A DNA stretch of 20,740 nt from Rhodoferax sp. UBA4409 (lineage in GTDB: Bacteria; Pseudomonadota; Gammaproteobacteria; Burkholderiales; Burkholderiaceae_C): the NCBI GenBank assembly GCA_002390825.1, contig DGQR01000181.1, positions 1 through 20,740 of the forward strand, given 5' to 3'. Positions 15,336-20,740 of the stretch are shown in pieces (the first letter of the stretch is position 1; each line of letters opens with the position of its first letter). The notes under the pieces are model-generated. The model had not been told where the DNA came from and searched no databases. It saw only the letters and a list, made by a program, of their open reading frames with translations. The translations under genes and the position numbers were made by a program.

Positions 15336-16560
15336 CTGCATCTCCCAGAATCATGGTGTCGAGTAGGCTGGCCAGAACCTGGTCGGCATTGAGTTTGTGA
15401 TCGCCGTCAGGGAACAGGCGCTCGGGCACTTGCCGCAAGATGGCCTTGAGGCCATGCAGGAACACAAGAACGCGCTCGGGCTCGTTCAGGCTGCCAGCGG
15501 CGGACAATTCCCCTGCGGACTTTTTGGCTCCATCTGACGCATAGCCAGAGGCCAGCGCATCGCCGTAGGTCGAAGCGGAATGCTCCGGCTCCAGGTTCAT
15601 CCCGTACTGGTACAGGAGGGATCGAACATCACCCAGCGTCAACCACTGCGACACCCATTCGGCGAGATCGCCCAGCAGCGAAGCGCCCTCGTCTGCATCG
15701 GCTGCGCCTGCCCCGTCCTGGCTGGAACGGCTGCTCTGCGGGTGACCCCGCCTGCGCAAGCGTGCACGGCGACCCAGGTCGCGGCAGTTCTTGAGGAGAG
15801 GCAACAACGCCCCCATAAGGAAGAGTTCATGCAAGATGGCTTGCAACCGTTCGGTGGGCAGCGACGGGCGGGCCGCCCCCATGTCGGCACCCAGCGCACG
15901 GCGCAAGCGCTCAACCGCAGCCTCGATGTTGTCGCCATAGCGTTCCAGCAGCATCGACAGCGTGCGCGACACCGTGCCGCCGTCCAGCACCGCATCGTGG
16001 TAAGCCTTGCGGTCCTTCGCACCGCGGTCATCGGCGTCCGCGAGTGCCGGGGCGATGTTGACATCGGCACGGATTCGAACGCCATTACGCGCCCATAGTA
16101 CGTCGATGCGATCGCGCAGCACCTCCAGCGCGGGATTGCTCTCACCTTGCTCTTCGCCCTGGGCCAGTGCATGTGACAGCAACAAAAACTGTTCCGTGGA
16201 GCCATTGATGGACTTCAGCGCCAGCTGCAGGGAGCCCGGATGGCGCGCAGATTCCAGCAATTGCGCGGCAAGACGGCGCGCGTCATTCTTCTTGTGCTGT
16301 GGGTCGTGCCACAGCACCTCCAGCATCGCTTCAATCTGCTCTACGCGGCGCAGCGCCGGCGATTCGTAAGGCAGTAGCGCACGCTCTTGCAGCGAACGCT
16401 CCTGCCGGCGGGCCTCAGAAAAGAATTGCGCCATCTCCTCCGCCATATTGGTGAGAGAGTCGGCCGGCGGCGTGTTAGAACCACGAGAAAGCAGGGACGC
16501 CTGCTGAGCCAGCTCGGCAGCATGCGTCCATGAAGTGGTTAGTGAGTGAGTGCCGAGCAT
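15310..16560 (-). CDS. sctW: T3SS gatekeeper SctW (YopN-TyeA fusion type)
   Basis: SctW (YopN/TyeA, SepL, CopN, BopN family) holds back effectors until translocators have gone out or host contact is made. The protein has about 416 residues. Residues 1-60 are flexible and Ser/Thr/Gln-rich (secretion and chaperone-binding region). A helical HrpJ/YopN domain runs from about 60 to 300, with a basic Arg-rich insert around 262-280. A TyeA-like C-terminal domain carries VLVFLHGLKAILRQVPERLF and LASLLDTMI. YopN and TyeA are separate in Yersinia but fused here. The second ATG (16560) sits eight bases from GGAG; the ATG at 16566 is only two bases from it, so the later start is preferred. It precedes the SycN-like chaperone gene. 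Confidence 0.85.
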   Translation of the reverse strand: MLGTHSLTTSWTHAAELAQQASLLSRGSNTPPADSLTNMAEEMAQFFSEARRQERSLQERALLPYESPALRRVEQIEAMLEVLWHDPQHKKNDARRLAAQLLESARHPGSLQLALKSINGSTEQFLLLSHALAQGEEQGESNPALEVLRDRIDVLWARNGVRIRADVNIAPALADADDRGAKDRKAYHDAVLDGGTVSRTLSMLLERYGDNIEAAVERLRRALGADMGAARPSLPTERLQAILHELFLMGALLPLLKNCRDLGRRARLRRRGHPQSSRSSQDGAGAADADEGASLLGDLAEWVSQWLTLGDVRSLLYQYGMNLEPEHSASTYGDALASGYASDGAKKSAGELSAAGSLNEPERVLVFLHGLKAILRQVPERLFPDGDHKLNADQVLASLLDTMILGDADESPQTPT

Positions 16561-16588
16561 AGCCATGGCTCCAGACTGGTCCGGCAGA

Positions 16589-17509
16589 TCAGACGTTTTG
16601 CGCGGTGTTCATGTTGACTTGGTGTTCGCTGTCGATTTTCGACTTCAACTGATCCAGCAATTGCCTTACCATTTCGGCCAGACCGCGCTCGAACTCTTGG
16701 TTGTTTTGTTGAGCGCCTTGCAGATACTTCTCCATGGCCTCTATCAGCATCTTGTCTTTCTCTACCCCTGAAGAGTAGTACTTGCAAATACTCTCCAAGA
16801 GCTCGCCGAGATTCTTGGTAAATGCGGCCCACCCCGTCCACTTGTCAGCGTTAGCTTGACTTTCCCTGAGGTTAAAGCTTTTTGTTATGTCCGATTTCTC
16901 CATGACACGCTGATTCGCCAAATCGAATTCTTGCTGGGCCTCTTTGACTTTGGCGTTGGCGTCGGCTTTTCCAGCCTCATCAGCAGCATTAGCAGCAGCA
17001 CTTCTCGCATCCGTGAGCTTATTTTCGGCTGTTTTTGCATTTTCCAAGGCGGCTTTCATCCCCTGCGCTTCGGATTTCAGCGCCTGCAGGGACTTGCAAG
17101 CGCTGTACACCTGCATGCCACCCGACACAATACCCGCCCCTCCTTGTACCAGGCCGCCAATGAACTCTGCCAATGCCGAACTCAACATTTTGACTGCGGC
17201 GAGTTCCACCATGCGCATCATGCTCATCACGGTAAACGCATTGTGTTCGCGGGCGGCCAATCTGGACATGGTGAAAATTTCTAGATACTCACCCATCAAG
17301 ACTTCAAGGTCCGCCATCAACTGCTGTTTGGGACTCAACCGGATGCCGGTCGCAGCACTTACGGAGGAGGCTGTTGGCTTGTCCACATAGGTCGGCGTAC
17401 TTGCCGTAGCAGAAGCGTTGAGACTTCCAGGCGACACACTGGCGAGAGGTTCATTGTCACGCACCTGCGCAGTCAATGGAGGTACGAGCGTCCCGGTGAT
17501 GGTGTTCAT
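16589..17509 (-). CDS. sctB: Minor translocator SctB (YopD/SseD/EspB type)
   Basis: The protein has 306 residues and one hydrophobic region (about 104-134, LSSALAEFIGGLVQGGAGIV). A long Ala/Lys/Glu-rich coiled coil follows at about 138-206, then an amphipathic C-terminal helix bundle (KNLGELLESICKYYSSGVEKD). One membrane segment plus a coiled coil is the layout of the minor pore-forming translocator, which inserts in the host membrane with SctE. The N terminus is Ser/Thr/Pro-rich, typical of an export signal. AGGGGA lies six bases before the ATG at 17509. It follows sctE after 58 bases, and the chaperone-SctE-SctB order supports the call. Base composition is a little less GC-rich than the sctN-U genes. 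Confidence 0.85.
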   Translation of the reverse strand: MNTITGTLVPPLTAQVRDNEPLASVSPGSLNASATASTPTYVDKPTASSVSAATGIRLSPKQQLMADLEVLMGEYLEIFTMSRLAAREHNAFTVMSMMRMVELAAVKMLSSALAEFIGGLVQGGAGIVSGGMQVYSACKSLQALKSEAQGMKAALENAKTAENKLTDARSAAANAADEAGKADANAKVKEAQQEFDLANQRVMEKSDITKSFNLRESQANADKWTGWAAFTKNLGELLESICKYYSSGVEKDKMLIEAMEKYLQGAQQNNQEFERGLAEMVRQLLDQLKSKIDSEHQVNMNTAQNV

Positions 17510-17567
17510 GTGGTTCCCCTAAGTCAAGGAATAAGAAATCGTGAAATCTTGGGTGATCATGGTGGGT

Positions 17568-18674
17568 TCACGCGGAAATGCTCTTGTTCAGCGCATCCTC
17601 GCTGCTCAGCAGCTTCTGGCGTTGCTGCAAGAAGGTGTCCAGTTCATCCCGAAAGCCCTGAAGGTCGTCAGCGTATTGCTTGGCCTTTTCTGCAAGGAAA
17701 TCCAGGAAGGATTGGCTTTGCATTTCCAGGGTCTGGATCTCGGCGAGCTCCATGTTCTCTTTTGCAGAAACGATGTTTGCGCTGCCCGATGCGATGGCTG
17801 TCAGACCCGACAAGAGGGTCACGAGCGCCTGCAGAGACTTGACCACGGCGTCTGTGGAAGCCTTGAGTGCGGAGGCGGCGAAACCTCCACCAACCGCGCC
17901 CATGACCGCGGTGACGATCTGAATCGCGAGGCCCAGCCATTTTCGAACGTCTTCCACCACCTGGGCACCATGCCCAGCCATCTTCATCATGGCCGCAACA
18001 AAGCCAGCCAAGCTGATGTCAGGCCCGCCACAATGCTGGGAAATGGAGCTGGCAATTTCCATGACCGTCAGCACAAGGGCCACGATGGTCAGTACCGCCA
18101 GGCCGACCTGCCCCGTAGCCAGCAGGGCAACCGTTGACAGCACAAGGGCAACCGCAGCGAAAATCTGCGCGATCCAGCCAAAGATCTTCGAAAGGATGCC
18201 AGCGGAGGCGGCTTCGGACGCTTCCTGGATGGCCTCCTTGCGGACCTTCTGAATGATCTCCGCCTGCATCTTCTGCTTGTCGCGGGCGTAAACCAGCCCA
18301 TCCCGCACGGTTTCGATGACATCAACCATCGTCATGGAGCCGTTGCGGAAGGCAGTGGACATCTTGAACTCGAGGGATTTCGTCAACCCCAGCAAGAAAT
18401 CATTCAACATCGAACCCTGCGAAAGGAGTGAGGTCAAAGTACTAGCTGGCACAGGCTCGCTGGAGTTAAAGTTCTTCGCTACCGGCGCACTGAGTGCCGG
18501 CTTCGATTCGGGACTAGGGGCGAGTTTGGACGAGGCCGGCGCATCAATGACGGTGTCGTTGGGAAGGGGGGCGGGCGGGATGCCTGCGTTCACGGAGTGT
18601 TGTCCGACATCTGGGTTGTTGTTTGACAACACTGAGGGGTTCAGGCTATTGTTGGCGTAGCTCACAGTGTTCAT
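17568..18674 (-). CDS. sctE: Major translocator SctE (YopB/SseC/EspD type)
   Basis: The protein has 368 residues. The N-terminal 90 residues are Pro/Ser/Ala-rich and disordered, suiting secretion and chaperone binding. A short amphipathic helix (NDFLLGLTKSLEFKM) follows, then a helix (residues about 115-158). A hydrophobic hairpin comes next (about 168-212, FAAVALVLSTVALLATGQVG and LAVLTIVALVLTVMEIA), and further hydrophobic stretches lie near 248-300. The C terminus is a coiled coil (FLDFLAEKAKQYADDLQGF). Two adjacent membrane helices are the mark of the major translocator. The ATG overlaps the chaperone stop by four bases (ATGA), with AAAGGA nine bases upstream. Confidence 0.88.
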   Translation of the reverse strand: MNTVSYANNSLNPSVLSNNNPDVGQHSVNAGIPPAPLPNDTVIDAPASSKLAPSPESKPALSAPVAKNFNSSEPVPASTLTSLLSQGSMLNDFLLGLTKSLEFKMSTAFRNGSMTMVDVIETVRDGLVYARDKQKMQAEIIQKVRKEAIQEASEAASAGILSKIFGWIAQIFAAVALVLSTVALLATGQVGLAVLTIVALVLTVMEIASSISQHCGGPDISLAGFVAAMMKMAGHGAQVVEDVRKWLGLAIQIVTAVMGAVGGGFAASALKASTDAVVKSLQALVTLLSGLTAIASGSANIVSAKENMELAEIQTLEMQSQSFLDFLAEKAKQYADDLQGFRDELDTFLQQRQKLLSSEDALNKSISA

Positions 18675-19129
18675 GGCATGGATTCCTTTGAGTGCATCTT
18701 CTTTGCTGCGGACTTGACAATACCCAGCGCCCGGCTGCGCATGTCGGCATGTTCTTCGGAACCGGCGGTTTCGTCCAGAAAGGTTTGCGCCGCCTCACTG
18801 GCCTGCATCCACCCGCCCACACCCATGAAACATTGGGCGAGGTAAAACAGAATCGTGGCGTCTTCCGGCTGAAGGCTGTAAGCGGTGGCATAGCCCATGG
18901 CAGCTTGCTGGTACTTGCCACTGAGTTGCATGCACGCTGCCACACCTTTGAAGAACCGGGCCTGTGAAGGATCGATAAATATCAACCCTAGCAAGGTCTT
19001 TGCCGCCGGCATGTAACGCCCTTGTGCGTAGTCCCCCATGGCGGCGGCGTAAATGCGCTCCACCTCGCCAACCGTTCTGGGCCGGGAAGCGAGGGTTCCT
19101 GCAGGAGTAGGAGCGATTGACATAGCCAT
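18671..19129 (-). CDS. Translocator chaperone, SycD/LcrH/SscA-type TPR protein
   Basis: This is a class II T3SS chaperone of 152 residues. Three tandem TPR-like repeats span about residues 35-135: 'DYAQGRYMPAAKTLLGLIF', 'GKYQQAAMGYATAYSLQPED' and 'GGWMQASEAAQTFLDE'. The central hydrophobic and aromatic positions match LcrH/SycD/PcrH/SscA. The expected partners are the translocators encoded just downstream, and its overlap with sctE agrees. AAAGGA stands eight bases before the ATG at 19129. A second ATG two codons later (MSIAPTP) is possible. The Thr/Arg-rich N terminus before the first TPR is a little longer than in SycD. Confidence 0.9.
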   Translation of the reverse strand: MAMSIAPTPAGTLASRPRTVGEVERIYAAAMGDYAQGRYMPAAKTLLGLIFIDPSQARFFKGVAACMQLSGKYQQAAMGYATAYSLQPEDATILFYLAQCFMGVGGWMQASEAAQTFLDETAGSEEHADMRSRALGIVKSAAKKMHSKESMP

Positions 19130-19142
19130 TCCAGCTATCCTT

Positions 19143-19763
19143 TCAGCCAGGGAAGTTTCTCAACACGCTGGCCCCCACGTCGTAACTGTTCTTCAGGAGC
19201 GTGGACAGGAACTGCGTCGTGCTTTCAATCTTTGAACGCAGCGACTGCAGCGTCAGGTTGTCTTGGGAAGTGATTGAATTCAGCGCTGTAATGGCCGACT
19301 TGATGGACTCCGCCTGCTGATCAAGGTAGGTAAACACCTGCTTGCCCGTCAGATTGTTGCTGCCTGCTTTAACCCGCCAGACCGTTCCTCCCGCTTTTTT
19401 CAGATCAAAGTAGGACGGTCCACCCAATTTAGGATCAGCATCAATTGAATACTCGCTTTCAGCTATTTTTTCCATATCAGGGAAAGGCGGAACAATCGAA
19501 TCATCAAAGGTTATGATGGTTTTGTATTCAGCACTGTCAGAATTCGGATCTTTAATTGATCTTGCTGCGTTCTGCATCACTTTGAGTCGCTCCTTCAACA
19601 CGTCGGTTTGCTTGCGATCTTTATCCATCTTGCCGAGCAGTTCGGCTTGCAAGAACTCCAGATCTTCAATGAAGGATTTTGCTAATTCGATGACAAGCAA
19701 TTCATTTTTCAGCCCGATATTTCGAACTGTGCCAATGGAATTAAGAGCCGCAGCGACAGACAT
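19143..19763 (-). CDS. sctA: Candidate needle-tip or filament protein SctA (EspA/SseB/Bsp22-sized)
   Basis: This 206-residue protein lies just before the translocator chaperone, the slot of LcrV in the Ysc family and of EspA/SseB/Bsp22 in other systems. It has a hydrophobic N terminus (AAALNSIGTVRNIG), a long charged helix (residues about 30-68, ELLGKMDKDRKQTDVLKERL), a polar middle, and a C-terminal helix (QSLRSKIESTTQFLSTLLKNSYD) that closes in VLRNF. The C-terminal coiled coil with a hydrophobic end is how tip and filament proteins pack. The length is close to Bsp22 and EspA and well below LcrV (326). Upstream is the strongest ribosome-binding site of the operon (AAAGGAGA, five bases before the ATG), which fits an abundant secreted protein. 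Homology is inferred, not certain. Confidence 0.6.
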   Translation of the reverse strand: MSVAAALNSIGTVRNIGLKNELLVIELAKSFIEDLEFLQAELLGKMDKDRKQTDVLKERLKVMQNAARSIKDPNSDSAEYKTIITFDDSIVPPFPDMEKIAESEYSIDADPKLGGPSYFDLKKAGGTVWRVKAGSNNLTGKQVFTYLDQQAESIKSAITALNSITSQDNLTLQSLRSKIESTTQFLSTLLKNSYDVGASVLRNFPG

Positions 19764-19820
19764 ATAAATCTCCTTTGTATTGGTGTAAAAAAAGAACTGA
19801 CTGACAGTACCACTTGGGGT

Positions 19821-20096
19821 TTAGACAAATCTGCGCGGGTGTCTTCGTGCTCTGATTGGCCGAGGCTTGTTGTCCGTGTCAGCTTCTTGAACGGACTGAG
19901 ACCGCGCCGCACGCATGCCTTGCAACACATCCAGCTTGGCTTGCGCGTGGGCACCAGATGACACTTCGCTCATCAGTGCAAACAATTTTTCTGCATTGCG
20001 GCGCAACTCTGTTGAGCGCTTCGCGGATGCGCGAATGTAGTGATCCTCTGGCATGGCTGCAGGGTCAGCGGGCATTGGCGGTGATGTCTGGACCAT
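19821..20096 (-). CDS. Small T3SS protein, possible LcrG-like chaperone/regulator
   Basis: The product is 91 residues, with a disordered Pro-rich start, a charged helix (residues about 24-50, RSTELRRNAEKLFALMSEV), a second helix (AKLDVLQGMRAARSQS) and a basic Pro/Arg tail (NKPRPIRARRHPRRF). LcrG and PcrG have a similar layout and size (95-98 aa): an 'LLxEM' helix, an 'LLxEIRRxR' helix and a Pro/Arg-rich tail. LcrG also stands first in lcrGVH-yopBD. LcrG binds LcrV and helps block secretion. I infer the link from order and layout; no strong identity is visible. GGAG lies nine bases before the ATG at 20096. It is the first gene after the hrp-box-like promoter. Confidence 0.4.
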   Translation of the reverse strand: MVQTSPPMPADPAAMPEDHYIRASAKRSTELRRNAEKLFALMSEVSSGAHAQAKLDVLQGMRAARSQSVQEADTDNKPRPIRARRHPRRFV

Positions 20097-20124
20097 GTTT
20101 CAATCTCCAAGAGGGTTGCACATG

Positions 20125-20153
20125 TGAGTGGGCAGGCGAAATAGAAAAGTTCA
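20125..20153 (-). promoter_or_regulatory. hrp-box-like ECF sigma promoter heading the T3SS operon
   Basis: Read on the minus strand: TGAACT (20153-20148), 16 bases, CCACTCA (20131-20125). This matches the HrpL-type ECF promoter (GGAACC-N15/16-CCACNNA) in the CCACNNA half and in GAAC of the other half. The -10-like end is 28 bases before the first ATG of the operon. An identical TGAACT and the same 16-base spacing occur before the large effector gene. Confidence 0.65.
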
Positions 20154-20298
20154 GTCCATTGAGCCTATGGAAAACCCCTGCCCTTTCTGTCGAGGCGCAG
20201 CAAGGGCTGCACTTTCTCCATGTTGTTTTGTTGGTTTCTGTGTCGCGACCACCAATCAGCAAGCACAGGCCTTTCAGGATCGTGGCCTGCTTCGTACT

Positions 20299-20312
20299 AT
20301 CAAGCGCTTGAT
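20299..20312. repeat. 14-bp perfect palindrome ATCAAGCGCTTGAT
   Basis: This self-complementary 14-mer lies 17 bases downstream of the stop of the Cds6-domain gene and about 145 bases upstream of the T3SS promoter motif. No T-run follows on either strand, so it is a poor intrinsic terminator. A dimeric protein-binding site is possible but unproven. The rest of 20097-20329 holds the promoter motif and no gene that I can support. Confidence 0.5.
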
Positions 20313-20329
20313 TAATGGGTAGGCCGTTC

Positions 20330-20740
20330 TCACAAAGCTCTTTCTCGAACGATTAGCCAGCGGCCGCCTGAGTTGCTCAACTCCAATATTTTTACGTTAG
20401 TAGCGTTGATACCGTCAGATTCATAAGACTGCTCGAATCTGACATGAGCATCTGACTGCTTCAGCTCAACCTGAAGTTGGCCTACTCGAACGCGGATGAA
20501 CTTGCGCTGCTCGATGCGGATGCGACGATCCTTGGCCCAGTCTTGGCGTGATTGACCGTTAGCCGGCGTAAAGTCGGCCGAGTATGCATCCAGATAACGG
20601 GTGATATCGCGCCTGCTCCAAGCTTCAGCCCACGCGGTGATCGCGCGCCGGATGGCTGCGGTCTCCGCCTCCTGAGTGCTGTTCTCGAGCGCGGCAGCAG
20701 TGCTTGACAGGGTAGACGTTGGCGTTGGCGTTGGCGTTGG
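20330..20740 (-). CDS. 3' end of a gene with a C-terminal Cds6/NTF2-like domain (partial)
   Basis: The frame enters from the right edge and stops with TGA at 20332-20330, giving 137 residues with no start in the window. It begins with a Pro-Thr repeat, then an A/S/T-rich linker. A compact domain follows: AIRRAITAWAEAWSRRDITR, then YLDAYSADFTPANGQSRQDW, RRIRIEQRKFIRVRVGQLQ, FEQSYESDGINATNVKILEL and GGRWLIVRERAL. The opening helix, the 'YSxDF' loop and the closing Trp strand are typical of NTF2-like domains. This version resembles the C-terminal domain of Cds6-type proteins, which sits after TPR or linker regions in many Burkholderiales envelope-associated proteins. It does not look like a T3SS part, so it probably marks the edge of the secretion island. 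Confidence 0.7.
   Translation of the reverse strand, partial: PTPTPTPTSTLSSTAAALENSTQEAETAAIRRAITAWAEAWSRRDITRYLDAYSADFTPANGQSRQDWAKDRRIRIEQRKFIRVRVGQLQVELKQSDAHVRFEQSYESDGINATNVKILELSNSGGRWLIVRERAL
20718..20740 (-). repeat. Hexanucleotide repeat (GTTGGC) running off the window edge
   Basis: Nearly four perfect copies of GTTGGC are visible and continue beyond the edge. On the coding (minus) strand they give alternating Pro-Thr codons in the linker before the Cds6-like domain. Six-base units keep the frame when copy number changes. Confidence 0.9.

Noticed and set aside
17510..17567. TGAACC in the sctE-sctB gap as another hrp-box candidate
   Set aside because: No CCACNNA is found 15-16 bases downstream on the minus strand, so it is not a match.
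19787..19808. Short hairpin (ACTG/CAGT) followed by seven T on the minus strand between the first two operon genes
   Set aside because: The stem is only about four pairs, too weak to call a terminator; at most a minor attenuation site.

Overview
This window comes from a high-GC proteobacterium, most likely a betaproteobacterium of the Burkholderiales (Comamonadaceae- or Bordetella-like). That assignment is an inference from base composition, the gene families and the truncated Cds6-domain gene at the right edge. Almost everything is on the minus strand, so read it from right to left. The window holds most of a type III secretion system (T3SS) operon, plus one very large candidate effector flanked by insertion-sequence debris.

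Right edge (20740-20097): the 3' end of a gene with a C-terminal Cds6/NTF2-like domain, then a short intergenic stretch. The stretch holds a promoter-like motif (TGAACT-N16-CCACTCA, minus strand) resembling the HrpL/ECF-sigma 'hrp box'. Translocon block (20096-16589): a small LcrG-position protein, a 206-residue tip/filament candidate, a TPR translocator chaperone, and the two translocators SctE (YopB/SseC/EspD type) and SctB (YopD/SseD/EspB type). Control block (16560-14226): gatekeeper SctW (YopN-TyeA fusion), a SycN-like chaperone, SctX and SctY. This order matches yopN-tyeA-sycN-yscX-yscY-yscV of Yersinia. Export and sorting block (14212-4655): SctV, an FHA-type SctD, then SctN-O-P-Q-R-S-T-U in the classic order. 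Many genes overlap by 4 bases. SctQ carries an internal Shine-Dalgarno/ATG that should yield the short SctQ-C product.

Left part (4654-1): a frameshifted IS6-family transposase remnant, then a second copy of the same hrp-box-like motif (TGAACT-N16-CCACTAA). The motif stands 44 bases upstream of a visibly AT-richer 1224-codon gene. That gene is an unrecognised protein with a T3SS-effector-like N terminus, two hydrophobic regions, A10 and G8 homopolymer tracts, and a C-terminal tandem repeat. It is followed by the tail of an IS3-family transposase with an in-frame stop.

How the parts fit: the shared promoter motif ties the large orphan protein to the secretion operon, as if one ECF sigma factor (not in the window) switches on both. 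The window lacks the secretin (sctC), needle (sctF), inner rod (sctI), lipoprotein ring (sctJ) and sctK/sctL. The operon ends cleanly on both sides, so these must lie elsewhere in the genome or be missing.
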